Assembly (NCBI GenBank): GCA_041586615.1
Contig: JBFGZS010000007.1
Location: 25,551-89,550, forward strand
Origin: Motiliproteus sp041586615
GTDB lineage: Bacteria > Pseudomonadota > Gammaproteobacteria > Pseudomonadales > Balneatricaceae
Reading direction: 5' to 3'
Length of the DNA stretch: 64,000 nt
The translations under genes were made by a program, and so were the position numbers. The stretch's first letter is position 1, and the number at the start of each line of letters is the position of its first letter. Below the pieces are notes generated by a model. The model was given only the letters and a program-made list of their open reading frames with translations, made no database searches and was not told the origin of the DNA. Shown here piece after piece: positions 8,873 to 17,203 of this stretch.

Positions 8873-10119
8873 TGATGCGTATCTCGACCCAGCAGTTTTT
8901 TAATCGTGCCACCAGCGAGATGCAGGCGCAGCAGACGCAGCTGGCAGAGACCCAGCAGCGCATCGCCACCGGTAAGCAGCACCTGCGCCCCTCCGACGAT
9001 CCTATCGCCACCGCGCGGATTATCAAACTTAAGGAGGAGATCGGCCGCCACGAAAAGTTTGAAGATAACCTGAACAGTGCTGAGCGGCGTCTGGTGCTGG
9101 AAGAGTCGGCGCTGGATCAGGTGAATACCACCAGTGATCGCTTAAAAGAGCTGGCTATCCTGGCGGGTAACGTGGCATTGAACGACTCAAACCGGCGGGT
9201 GATGGCCGATGAAGTGGACGGGCTGGTCGAGCAGTTGGCGGGTCTGATGAACACCAAAGACGCCCAGGGCGAGTATTTGTTTGCCGGTGCCAAAGGGCGC
9301 ACGATGCCGTTTCAGAGGGATGCCGCCGGTACGTACGCGTACCACGGTGATGAAGGCCAGCGTAAGATCCAGATTGGCCCCGAACTGCAGATCGCCACCG
9401 GAGATTCCGGCCGGCAGATCTTTGAGGTCGTGCCCGGAGATACCGAAGTCACCCTGTTGGGTGCCGATACCGCGTTGATCAGCGCGCCGACCTTTGCCGA
9501 TGACGACGCCGAAACCTTCGAAGCGTTTAGCGAGAAACACGGCGATGTGACTTTAACCGTCGCGGATGATGGTGCGGGCGGCTGGACATTCGCCCTGCTT
9601 AACGGAGCGGGCAGCCCGGTCGAGGACGAGGCCGGTACCGCCATTGCCGGCATGATAACGCCGGCCTCTCCGATTGAGGTCGGGGGGTTGAGCTTTAGCT
9701 TTAACGCAGCCAGCCTGGCAGATGGTGCCCGTGTCACCCTGCGTGCCGAACAGCCGCGCCATTCCCTGCTCGAGACCGCGCAAACCTTTTCCCGGATGTT
9801 GCGCGAGCCCGTAAACAATGAACAAAGCCGGACCCGGATGCAGGAAGGGGTTGCTGACATGTTGTCGGACCTGGCCCTGAGCAAGGAAGGAACACTATCG
9901 GCCATGACCGGCCTCGGTGCTCGCATGAATACCCTGACCGTGTCCCGTGATGTGGGGGCAGAAACCAAGCTGCAGACCCAGACCGCCTTATCGGTAATCG
10001 AAGATCTCGACTACGCCACCGCCATCAGTGACTTCAGTTTGCAGGAGCTGGCGCTCGAAGCGGCGCGCCAGACTTTCGCACGGATTAATAGCATGACCCT
10101 GTTCGACCATCTGCGTTAA
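8872..10119 (+). CDS. flgL: Hook-filament junction protein FlgL (HAP3)
   Basis: This 415-residue protein forms the second junction zone, to which flagellin attaches. The N-terminus MMRISTQQFFNRATSEM and the flagellin-like helix QRIATGKQHLRPSDDPIATARI are characteristic. The C-terminus (DLDYATAISDFSLQELALEAARQTFARINSMTLFDHL) is the paired D0/D1 helix. There are two adjacent starts (8872, 8875); the second would not overlap flgK. It is the last gene of the flgF-L run and is followed by a hairpin and the REP/RAYT island. Confidence 0.95.
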   Translation: MMRISTQQFFNRATSEMQAQQTQLAETQQRIATGKQHLRPSDDPIATARIIKLKEEIGRHEKFEDNLNSAERRLVLEESALDQVNTTSDRLKELAILAGNVALNDSNRRVMADEVDGLVEQLAGLMNTKDAQGEYLFAGAKGRTMPFQRDAAGTYAYHGDEGQRKIQIGPELQIATGDSGRQIFEVVPGDTEVTLLGADTALISAPTFADDDAETFEAFSEKHGDVTLTVADDGAGGWTFALLNGAGSPVEDEAGTAIAGMITPASPIEVGGLSFSFNAASLADGARVTLRAEQPRHSLLETAQTFSRMLREPVNNEQSRTRMQEGVADMLSDLALSKEGTLSAMTGLGARMNTLTVSRDVGAETKLQTQTALSVIEDLDYATAISDFSLQELALEAARQTFARINSMTLFDHLR

Positions 10120-10137
10120 AGCAATAAGACTGTTTAG

Positions 10138-10158
10138 GGCCGTGTGCCCCACACGGCC
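10138..10158 (+). terminator. GC-rich hairpin after flgL
   Basis: GGCCGTGTG and its complement ACACGGCC form a tight hairpin 19 nt after the flgL stop. No T-run follows, so it may be a Rho-assisted end or an mRNA-stabilising structure rather than a classic intrinsic terminator. Confidence 0.4.
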
Positions 10159-10164
10159 TGGTCT

Positions 10165-10197
10165 GTAGCTACGGATGAGGGCAGCGTAATCCGACGA
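10165..10197. repeat. Degenerate REP half-element
   Basis: A GTAG...TACGG/GCAGCGTAATCCGAC sequence retains the TAATCCGAC half of the REP core found elsewhere in the window. It abuts the 3' end of the RAYT gene, forming the left flank of the RAYT island. Confidence 0.55.
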
Positions 10198-10201
10198 AAG
10201 C

Positions 10202-10738
10202 TCATTCCGCCCCAGCCTCAGACAAATCCTGTAAACCACCACCCCAATCAGGCGGATACAGCCCCGCCCTGACGTCACGATGAAAGCTGGAATAAGGCCA
10301 TTCCCTCGCCGTTGCAACGAGCTTGTGTTTGACCGGGTTGTAATGGATATATTCCCTATGTCGGCAGAAATCTTCTTCATCACGTAACAGGTGCTCCCAA
10401 TAGCGGGGCTGCCAAATTTTATGTGCGTCTTTGTCCCTGTGCGCGGGGCTCGACAGCGTTCGCAAGGCTGGATTGCAATGTTGGCTAAAGCCGCTCTTGA
10501 TTAACCGCCAGCGGGTGGGGAAATCAGCATCCCCTGCCGGAAGTCTCCAAATGCAGTGCAGATGGTCGGGGAGTATCACCATCGCCTCGATTCGAAACGG
10601 TCGTTTGGCCATAACCCTGCGCATAGCCCCATGCAAGACCCCGACAGCCGCCTCCGAGGCGAGTATCGGCCGTCGTTGATAGGTTACCACCGTAAAAAAA
10701 TAGGCCCCTCCTGGAATTTGTGCTCGTCGATATTGCAT
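10202..10738 (-). CDS. REP-associated tyrosine transposase (RAYT, IS200-like Y1)
   Basis: This 178-residue protein belongs to the Y1/HUH single-strand transposase superfamily. The HUH motif is PDHLHCIW (His59, His61). The probable nucleophile is Tyr130 in YIHYNPVKH, followed by the family motif WPYSSFHR. RAYT proteins act on REP palindromes. This gene is flanked by REP-like sequences on both sides (10165-10197; 10938-10967; 11012-11047), as expected of a domesticated RAYT. It runs opposite to the flagellar genes. The frame is intact, so it may be active. No IS-type ends were seen. Confidence 0.88.
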   Translation of the reverse strand: MQYRRAQIPGGAYFFTVVTYQRRPILASEAAVGVLHGAMRRVMAKRPFRIEAMVILPDHLHCIWRLPAGDADFPTRWRLIKSGFSQHCNPALRTLSSPAHRDKDAHKIWQPRYWEHLLRDEEDFCRHREYIHYNPVKHKLVATAREWPYSSFHRDVRAGLYPPDWGGGLQDLSEAGAE

Positions 10739-10756
10739 CGGTTACGCCCGTAATGT

Positions 10757-10831
10757 GGCAGTGTCGGTAACAATGGCAGTGTCGGTAACAATGGCAGTGT
10801 CGGTAACAGGATAGTGTCGGTAACAGGATAG
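10757..10831. repeat. 18-nt tandem repeat upstream of the RAYT gene
   Basis: There are three 18-nt units of GGCAGTGTCGGTAACAAT (the third ends AGG), then a 17-nt unit starting ATAGTGTCGG and a trace of a fifth. The tract lies 19 nt upstream of the RAYT start, so it falls in its promoter or leader. Its function is unknown. Confidence 0.9.
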
Positions 10832-10937
10832 TCGTGTTGAGAAGGGAGGGGAGGCGGAGTAGGACGAAGTCCGTCATCCGAGGGGGTGGGTTGGGGGTGT
10901 TGGATGTTGGTTGCGGCGCTGGCTGTGGGGTTGGGTT

Positions 10938-10967
10938 GTCGGATTACGCTGCGCTAATCCGACCTAC
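10938..10967. repeat. REP palindrome
   Basis: GTCGGATTA, then CGCTGCGC, then TAATCCGAC forms a perfect 9-bp palindrome followed by CTAC. It shares its core with the elements at 2549, 11012 and 17171 and lies beyond the 5' end of the RAYT gene. Confidence 0.85.
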
Positions 10968-11011
10968 GGGGTGGGAGCAGGTGCTGGATTGGATTGCGGT
11001 ACGGATGCGGT

Positions 11012-11047
11012 GTAGGTCGGATTAGGCCGAAGGCCGTAATCCGACGA
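11012..11047. repeat. REP palindrome
   Basis: GTAGGTCGGATTA and TAATCCGAC enclose GGCCGAAGGCCG, a self-complementary tip, giving a long cruciform-like hairpin. With the copy at 10938 it makes a closely spaced REP doublet between the RAYT gene and the fliT-like gene. Confidence 0.85.
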
Positions 11048-11066
11048 TGCGGCGTAACGGCGGGGG

Positions 11067-11369
11067 TTAACGGCCGTGGCGTGCCGAATGGTAGGCGTGC
11101 TGCATTTTATTGCCGCTATTTAATAGTTTTAGGCCCTTCAACGCCCCTTGTTTCTCTTGCTCGGCCAACTGCGTGATCTCGGCGTTAATCACCTGTAATC
11201 GAGCCAGGGGCTGGCGCATCACTTCGGGGGTGGCGTTGGTCGCGGCCAGGCGGTTCAGCAGGGCGTCGCGTTTTTCCATTAAAGGGGCAAGATCCTGCCA
11301 GCGTCCTTCGCGGGCCATTTCCAGCAGCTGTTCGCTCATGGTTAACAGGGACGTCACCGGGTTTTTCAT
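11067..11369 (-). CDS. FliT-like flagellar chaperone (probable)
   Basis: This small helical protein is about 100 residues from the ATG at 11369, preferred over 11399 because AAGAGAG lies just upstream. It contains WQDLAPLMEKRDALLNRL, then LQVINAEITQLAEQEK and a C-terminal LNSGNKMQHAYHS, resembling FliT-family export chaperones, which bind the filament-cap protein FliD. FliT usually lies after fliS; here it is inverted between flgL and fliC. The call rests on helical pattern, size and context, not a diagnostic motif. Confidence 0.55.
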   Translation of the reverse strand: MKNPVTSLLTMSEQLLEMAREGRWQDLAPLMEKRDALLNRLAATNATPEVMRQPLARLQVINAEITQLAEQEKQGALKGLKLLNSGNKMQHAYHSARHGR

Positions 11370-11517
11370 GGGGCGCTCTCTTCGGTTATGTAGGCTCACC
11401 GGTTTAGTCTGGGCTTTTAACCGGTCCTTGGCAACCGATCAGACCGACGCTTGACGCCGGTGATATCGGAGGGGAGGCGAGGCGAGGCAAAATATAGATA
11501 AAAAAGACAAAAAAAGT

Positions 11518-11544
11518 TAAAGCGGCGTCGACCTAAGTCGATAA
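11518..11544 (+). promoter_or_regulatory. Sigma-28 (FliA) promoter for fliC
   Basis: TAAA (11518-11521), a 15-nt spacer and GTCGATAA (11537-11544) match the FliA consensus TAAA-N15-GCCGATAA with one mismatch. Transcription would begin near 11551, leaving a leader of about 85 nt before the flagellin ATG. Flagellin is the classic FliA target. Confidence 0.82.
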
Positions 11545-11635
11545 CCCAATCAGGAAAGATAAAGAGCAACGTACTCGAACCCTACATTTCACATAAAGTT
11601 TCGGCAGCGGGTCTGCGAGCTTAGGAGAAGTCATC

Positions 11636-13603
11636 ATGGCAATGGTAATCAATACAAACATTCAGTCGCTCAGTGCGCAGCGCAACCTGGGTATTTCTCA
11701 AAACTCGCTGGAAAGCGCCATGGACCGTCTGACCTCCGGTAAGCGCATCAACAGCGCGGCTGACGATGCCGCCGGTTTGTCTATCGCCAGCGGTCTGACC
11801 TCGCAGATTCGGGGTCTGGATCAGGCGGTCCGTAACGCTAACGACGGTATCTCCATGGTGCAGACCGCCGAAGGCGCGCTGCAGGAATCCACCAATATGC
11901 TGCAGCGGATGCGGGAGCTGTCGGTCCAGTCCGCTTCCGGTACCTTCACAGAAGGTAACCGCTCCACCCTGAACGCGGAGGTCACGCAGCTGAAGGCGGA
12001 ACTGACGCGGATCGCCGAGACCACCACCTTTAACGGCCTGAATATTCTCGACGGCACCCTGGGTGCGACCAAGCTGCAGGTCGGTTCCGAAGCCAACCAG
12101 ACGATCTCGGTAGATTTTGGTGCGCAGTCGTTTACGGCTAAAAAGTTAGGGGGTGGTGTATCGGGTGACCTGATGGGTGCAGAGATTACCGATGCTACCT
12201 TGACCGGCGGTAATGCTTTAGTCGCTGGTGATATCAAGGTTAATGGCAAGGCGTTAGGCGCCTATGACTCAGCAACTCAGTCAGTAGCAGAGCTTGTTGC
12301 CGAATTCAATGCGATAGAAGGGGTCAGTGCCTCAACGTATTTGGAGGAGACCGCGACCACGGTGGGTAGTGGTATTCTGGCAGCGGGTACTGATCTCGAG
12401 TTGACTCTGACGCTGGCTGACGGCACCGAGCAGCTTTTTAAGATTTCTGATACTGAGAACATGGACGAATTGGTCGCTAAAATAACCGATTCTACGAGCG
12501 GGGCCATCACTGCCTCGACTGACGCTGCGGGTAAGCTGGTCCTAGCCAGTGATGTCGGAGTTAATTTGGTGATCACTGCCGATCAGACGGCCGCCACTGG
12601 TACTCTGGTCGCTAAAGAAGCCCGGTTGTTGTTGTCTAATGATGATGGCAGTGCGGTAAGAATAGAGGGTAATGCGACTGATCTGGCAGCGCTGGGCTTT
12701 AATGAGCGTAGTGTGTCGGGTCAGATAGAAGGTACCGATGCCGATGCTGTAGCGATGGTTGCCGGTGATCTGGTTATCAACGATGTGGCCGTTGGTGCGT
12801 CACTCACAGGGTCTGTGGCGGATAAAGTTGCGGCGATAAACGCGGCGGATGCCGGCGTCACGGCGAGTGTTTTCTCAAGTGCAGAGGTTGCCATTGCTAG
12901 TGGTACCACCACTCTTAATATCAACGGTACCGATGTTACCTTAGTTGATCCCGGTGCAGCTGTAGATGCGGCTGAATTAGCTGCGTTTGTGACGGCGATC
13001 AATGCCGCGGGTGTTGCGGCGACTCATGGTGTCAAAGCATTTGCGCAAGGTGGTGCATTGGTTCTTGAGTCCGATGGAATCCTCAAGTTTGGACAGGGTG
13101 CGGGAAGTGCTGCAGCCGAGACCGCTTACGAGGCTTACAATCCTACCACAGCGCAAGGGATCAAACTGACCAGTGATGATGGTGGTGATATCTCTATCAA
13201 AATGACGGAGGATGCTACTAGGCTAACCGCAATCAAGGCTGCTACAGGTCTGCTTGAGTCGAATCACTCAGATACCAGCAGCGTAGGTAGCTCTGTTGAT
13301 AATATCGACATCTCCACCGCTGCCGGTGCTCAAAAGGCCATTACGACGATCGATAAGGCCCTAGACACCATCAACTCTGCTCGGGGCGATATGGGTGCGA
13401 TCACCAACCGCTTGAACTTTACCGTCAGCAACCTGAGCAGTATTTCGCAGTCAGCCTCGGCCTCGCGTTCGGCGATCGAGGATGCGGACTTTGCCGCGGA
13501 ATCGGCCAACCTGAGCCGGGCGCAGGTACTGCAGCAAGCCGGTACCGCGATGTTGGCACAGGCTAACGCCCAGCCACAGCAGGTGCTGTCACTGCTGCAA
13601 TAA
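11636..13603 (+). CDS. fliC: Flagellin FliC
   Basis: This is the filament subunit, 655 residues. The conserved N-terminal D0/D1 region (MVINTNIQSLSAQRNL, then LTSGKRINSAADDAAGLSIA) and C-terminal D1/D0 region (ITNRLNFTVSNL, ending QANAQPQQVLSLLQ) are intact. The central part (about residues 170-550) is variable and carries several flagellin-IN-like units such as VAGDLVINDVAVG. Its codon use looks more T-rich than the ends, suggesting recombination or different selection. AGGAGA precedes the ATG. It is long for a bacterial flagellin (often 280-500). Its export partners flaG, fliD and fliS follow. Confidence 0.97.
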   Translation: MAMVINTNIQSLSAQRNLGISQNSLESAMDRLTSGKRINSAADDAAGLSIASGLTSQIRGLDQAVRNANDGISMVQTAEGALQESTNMLQRMRELSVQSASGTFTEGNRSTLNAEVTQLKAELTRIAETTTFNGLNILDGTLGATKLQVGSEANQTISVDFGAQSFTAKKLGGGVSGDLMGAEITDATLTGGNALVAGDIKVNGKALGAYDSATQSVAELVAEFNAIEGVSASTYLEETATTVGSGILAAGTDLELTLTLADGTEQLFKISDTENMDELVAKITDSTSGAITASTDAAGKLVLASDVGVNLVITADQTAATGTLVAKEARLLLSNDDGSAVRIEGNATDLAALGFNERSVSGQIEGTDADAVAMVAGDLVINDVAVGASLTGSVADKVAAINAADAGVTASVFSSAEVAIASGTTTLNINGTDVTLVDPGAAVDAAELAAFVTAINAAGVAATHGVKAFAQGGALVLESDGILKFGQGAGSAAAETAYEAYNPTTAQGIKLTSDDGGDISIKMTEDATRLTAIKAATGLLESNHSDTSSVGSSVDNIDISTAAGAQKAITTIDKALDTINSARGDMGAITNRLNFTVSNLSSISQSASASRSAIEDADFAAESANLSRAQVLQQAGTAMLAQANAQPQQVLSLLQ

Positions 13604-13630
13604 GCCGGAGCAGGACGTCCACTAAGCTAA

Positions 13631-13665
13631 CGCTGCCCCGGCCCTCCGGGGCGGCGTCGTTTGCA
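13631..13665 (+). terminator. Probable terminator after fliC
   Basis: CGCTGCCCCGG and CCGGGGCGGCG form a very GC-rich hairpin with a CCCT loop, followed by TCGTTT. It lies 28 nt after the flagellin stop. The T-tract is weak, so read-through into flaG may occur. Confidence 0.55.
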
Positions 13666-13708
13666 GTAGCTAGACTGATTCAATAATGAAGCCGCAGGAG
13701 TATAAATC

Positions 13709-14110
13709 ATGGGTGACGGTATCAATCTTAATCACGCCGTGCCAAGGCTGCCGACGCAGCCGATAGAGAGCAGTGGCAGTGCCCAGTCGGAAGCGAAACC
13801 GGTGCTGGCTGAGAGTGCGGTTAAACAGGTCGACGCTGCGCCTGAGGCGGCAGCGACGCTAAGCTCCAAAGAGCAGGCGCGGGTCTCGGCTGAGCAGCTA
13901 CAGACCGCAGTGGATCAGTTGAACCGCTTTATGCATGAGGGGCAGCGCGCCTTGTCGTTCAGTGTCGATGAGTCTGGCGGTGAGGTGGTGGTGCGGGTGT
14001 CGGACCGGGAAACCAATCAGCTGGTGCGCCAGATCCCGACCGAAGAGGCGCTGGCGATCCGCGAGCATCTGGATCAGGTCATGGGGATGCTGTTTAGCGA
14101 GAAGGTGTAG
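13709..14110 (+). CDS. flaG: FlaG family protein
   Basis: This 133-residue protein has a Ala/Glu-rich N-terminus. The compact C-terminal FlaG domain (residues 65-133) reads LSFSVDESGGEVVVRVSDRE, then IRQIP-like VRQIPTEEALAI. FlaG proteins lie between fliC and fliD in many polarly flagellated bacteria and influence filament length. A GCAGGAG site precedes the ATG. The gene order fliC-flaG-fliD-fliS is the canonical one. Confidence 0.9.
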   Translation: MGDGINLNHAVPRLPTQPIESSGSAQSEAKPVLAESAVKQVDAAPEAAATLSSKEQARVSAEQLQTAVDQLNRFMHEGQRALSFSVDESGGEVVVRVSDRETNQLVRQIPTEEALAIREHLDQVMGMLFSEKV

Positions 14111-14210
14111 TTGGCCAGCACAGACTGCGGTTTAAACGATCTCGCGCCGTTGTGGTCACACTAACCGGGCGGGTGGTTTAACGAGCAGGCGCGCCGGCTG
14201 GATTGTTGTT

Positions 14211-14219
14211 TGATATAAT
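14211..14219 (+). promoter_or_regulatory. Possible extended -10 promoter for fliD
   Basis: TGATATAAT fits the extended -10 pattern TGnTATAAT about 55 nt before the fliD ATG. No convincing -35 was seen 17 nt upstream, so this is a weak call. Confidence 0.35.
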
Positions 14220-14273
14220 GCGCCGCTGCACCGACATGGGTTGGCGTGGCAGGTCCCCGAACCGGAGGTTAGC

Positions 14274-16673
14274 ATGGTTCAGAATATTCTCTCCGCGCTG
14301 GGCGGCGGCTCGGGCATCGATACCAAGGCGATGGTCGATAGTTTGATTGCCGCCGAGCGCGCGCCGCGTGAGGCGATTCTCGATAGCCGTACCAAGACCC
14401 TCGATACCCAGATCTCCGGCTATGGCGCGCTGCGCAGCTCCATGACCGGGATTCAGGACAGCATCAAGCTGCTCAGCGATCCGGATACCTTCAACGCCCG
14501 CAATGTCAGTTTTGCCGATACCCGGCTAGTCACACCGACCGATGTCAAGGCGGGGGCGGTGACCGGCAGTTATGCGGTGAATGTGACCGCGCTGGCCGCG
14601 GCGCATTCGCTGAGTGCCGGCGGGTTTGCCGATATCGATGCGGTGGTCGGCAGCGGCTCGTTGACCTTTACCTTGGGGGACTGGGCAGCAGATCACAGCA
14701 GTTTCACCGCCAATGCCGAAAAAGCCAGCAAAACGCTTACCATTGATGCCTCCAATAACACCCTGAGCGGCATTCGTGATGCGATCAATGCGGGGGATTT
14801 TGGTGCCCAGGCCGCGATCGTCAAAGTGGGCTCGACCTATACCTTGCAGATCACGTCTGAATCCGGTGCCAACAATGAGTTACAGGTGGCTGTGACGGAA
14901 GGCACTCCGGCGGGGCTCGCTGCGCTAGCCTATGAGCTGGGCTCATTAACGATGGCCGAGGGTTCCAGTGGCAAAGATTCCGCCTTTAGCGTCAATGGCT
15001 TGGCACTGACCCGCGCCAGCAATACGATCGATGATGTGATCGATGGCCTGAGTTTTTCGCTTAATTCACTGTCGGCGGATAGCAACGACAATATCAGCAT
15101 CGGGGTGAGCGCCGACAGCAGCTTTGGCGAGCAGATCGTACGGGATTTCGTGGAGGTCTATAACCTGTTTCTGGAGCAGGTGGCAACACTGACCACTGCG
15201 ACCGAACTGGATGAGGATGCCGACGATCTAACCCCGGGATCACTGGCGCGTGACCCCTCGGCCAAGGGTATGGTTAATCAGGTCCGTGCGCTGGTCTCCT
15301 CAACCATCGATGGGTTGAGCGGTGACTATACGGCCCTGGCGACGATCGGCATCCAGACCGAGCTGACCGGCGAGATCAGCATCAATGAGTCGCAGTTTAC
15401 CGCCGTTCTGGCTAATAATTTCGCGGCCTTGACCGGCCTGTTGACCGGCAGCAACAGCAGCACGGATGCGCGGGTCGATATTGTTAAAACCACAGGCGCC
15501 ACGGCGTCGGGCAGCTTCGCGGTGGCGGTGACGACACAGCCGGCGAAGGGGTTTATGGCCGGTAATGCGATTCTGGCCGCGGATGCGACGGCCCTGGGGC
15601 TGACCACCGCAACCGGCAGCTTTGGTGCCGGACTGGACACCAGCGGCGGCGGGTTCTCCTTTAAGGTGGCGGTGGATGGTACCAGCAGTGGCTTGATCAC
15701 CCTGGCCGGTACCTATGCCGATACCACGGCGCTGATTGCGGACCTGCAAGCCAAGATCAATGGCGACTCGGCCCTGAGTGCGGTCGGGGCCGCCCTGGAT
15801 ATCAGCTATGATAGCGGCAGCGGCAGCTTTACCGCGACCTCGCGTGAGTATGGCACGGCGTCCAAGGTCGCCTTCTCGTCCTTGAGCGGCGAGATGGCGC
15901 GTTTCGGGCTGGGCGAATCTGCCGGTCAGTTACGCGCGGGGGTGCTGACGGAAACCTTTGCGACCGCGCTGGATACCACCGGCGGGGGATACTCCTTTGA
16001 TATCGCCGTGGATGGTGGCGCGGCCACCAATATCGCGCTTAATGGCATCTATAGCAGTGCCGAGGAGGTGCGGGCGGCGCTGGATACCGCCATCGCCGGG
16101 GTTACGGTCGGCTATGACAGCAGCGCCAATAAATTTACCTTTACCTCGCAAACATTGGGCGCAAGTTCCGCTGTGGTGATTTCAGCCCCCCTTGGCGCCA
16201 ATATTGGTGAGCTTGGGATCAGCGCCGCGTCGGGTATCAGCGGACATGCGGCGTCGACCGAGACGGCTGGCGTCGATGTGGTGGGTACCATTGACGGCGT
16301 AGCGGCATTTGGCTCCGGCAATGTGTTGCTACCCGAGCTGGGCAGTACGCTGACGGGGCTGAACCTGCAAATTACGCCGGGCGTGACCAGTGCGACCATT
16401 ACCCTGTCGCGGGGTTTTGCTAATGAAGTGAATAATATTCTCGACAGCTTTCTAAAAAAGAGCGGTCTGATCGATAGCCGGGAAGCGCGGATGTCGGATC
16501 AGCAGAAGGAGGTCGATAGCGATCTTGAGGTGTTGAACCGCAAGATGGAGGCGCGCCAGAGCGTGTTGCAGAACCAGTTTTTAGCGATGGAGCGGATTAT
16601 CCGTTCCTTGAACAGCACCAGTGATTCATTAACGGGGTTGGTCGATCGATTGCCCTTTACCGGACAAAGTTAA
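14274..16673 (+). CDS. fliD: Flagellar filament cap protein FliD (enlarged)
   Basis: FliD caps the filament and inserts flagellin. The ATG at 14274 follows GGAGG; an in-frame Met at 14241 is less likely. The N-terminus has the family motif GGGSGIDTKAMVDSLIAAERAP and the C-terminus ends in a coiled-coil (LEVLNRKMEARQSVLQNQFLAMERII). It has 799 residues, against about 450-670 for most homologues. The excess includes two tandem units of roughly 105-110 residues, starting LDTSGGGFSFKVAVDG (near 15632) and LDTTGGGYSFDIAVDG (near 15968), each followed by a Ser/Thr-rich beta region. These should form extra outer domains of the cap. Confidence 0.95.
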   Translation: MVQNILSALGGGSGIDTKAMVDSLIAAERAPREAILDSRTKTLDTQISGYGALRSSMTGIQDSIKLLSDPDTFNARNVSFADTRLVTPTDVKAGAVTGSYAVNVTALAAAHSLSAGGFADIDAVVGSGSLTFTLGDWAADHSSFTANAEKASKTLTIDASNNTLSGIRDAINAGDFGAQAAIVKVGSTYTLQITSESGANNELQVAVTEGTPAGLAALAYELGSLTMAEGSSGKDSAFSVNGLALTRASNTIDDVIDGLSFSLNSLSADSNDNISIGVSADSSFGEQIVRDFVEVYNLFLEQVATLTTATELDEDADDLTPGSLARDPSAKGMVNQVRALVSSTIDGLSGDYTALATIGIQTELTGEISINESQFTAVLANNFAALTGLLTGSNSSTDARVDIVKTTGATASGSFAVAVTTQPAKGFMAGNAILAADATALGLTTATGSFGAGLDTSGGGFSFKVAVDGTSSGLITLAGTYADTTALIADLQAKINGDSALSAVGAALDISYDSGSGSFTATSREYGTASKVAFSSLSGEMARFGLGESAGQLRAGVLTETFATALDTTGGGYSFDIAVDGGAATNIALNGIYSSAEEVRAALDTAIAGVTVGYDSSANKFTFTSQTLGASSAVVISAPLGANIGELGISAASGISGHAASTETAGVDVVGTIDGVAAFGSGNVLLPELGSTLTGLNLQITPGVTSATITLSRGFANEVNNILDSFLKKSGLIDSREARMSDQQKEVDSDLEVLNRKMEARQSVLQNQFLAMERIIRSLNSTSDSLTGLVDRLPFTGQS

Positions 16674-16686
16674 CAGGTTTATTTAC

Positions 16687-17079
16687 ATGACGTACAATCA
16701 AAAAGCGGTTAAACAATATCAATCCGTCGATCTGGACACGGCGGTAGAGAATGCTTCCGCGCATGAGCGGGTCAACATGTTATTCGCCGGCGCGTTGACG
16801 GCGATCACCCGGGCCAAGGGGCTGATCGAGCAGAAGCAGATGGAACCCAAGGGTCAGCAGATCAACAAGGCCAGTCGTATTCTGGTGCACCTCAAGGGGT
16901 CGCTGGATCATGAGCAGGGTGGTGAGGTGGCTGCGACGCTGGACCCCCTGTACGACTATATGATTCAACGGCTGGTGGATGCCAATCGTGACCTTGATCT
17001 GGGGGCGCTGGATGAGGTGGCGAAGCTGCTGCGTGAGGTAAAATCGGGTTGGGAAGCGATGCCCGACGAGCATAAGTAA
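16687..17079 (+). CDS. fliS: Flagellin export chaperone FliS
   Basis: At 130 residues this fits the family size. FliS binds the flagellin C-terminus in the cytoplasm and prevents premature polymerisation. The N-terminus MTYNQKAVKQYQSVDLDTAVENA and the motif VNMLFAGALTAITRAKG are typical. The C-terminal KSGWEAM matches the usual LRDAWD-like end. It begins 13 nt after fliD and is closed by a strong terminator. Confidence 0.95.
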   Translation: MTYNQKAVKQYQSVDLDTAVENASAHERVNMLFAGALTAITRAKGLIEQKQMEPKGQQINKASRILVHLKGSLDHEQGGEVAATLDPLYDYMIQRLVDANRDLDLGALDEVAKLLREVKSGWEAMPDEHK

Positions 17080-17105
17080 TCGACGCGTGTCCTAACAGAG
17101 GCCAC

Positions 17106-17146
17106 AAAAAAAGCGCAGGCTGATCCCGGATCTCCTGCGCTTTTTT
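17106..17146. terminator. Bidirectional intrinsic terminator after fliS
   Basis: GCGCAGG (17113-17119) and CCTGCGC (17134-17140) form a 7-bp stem extended by an A-run before and T-run after, a classic Rho-independent structure usable from both strands. It separates fliS from the convergent metalloprotease gene. Confidence 0.88.
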
Positions 17147-17170
17147 GCGCCTGTTTTGTTGGTTATTGCG

Positions 17171-17199
17171 GTCGGATTAGCGCCGCTGGCCTAACCCGG
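17171..17199. repeat. REP-like element
   Basis: GTCGGATTA, GCGCCGCTGGC and TAACCCGG form a degenerate palindrome related to the REP elements at 2549 and 10938. It lies between the fliS terminator and the end of the metalloprotease gene. Confidence 0.65.
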
Positions 17200-17203
17200 T
17201 GCT

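Noticed and set aside
11430..11450. Sigma-54 site before the fliT-like gene (minus strand)
   Set aside because: GG and GC are 11 nt apart rather than 10.
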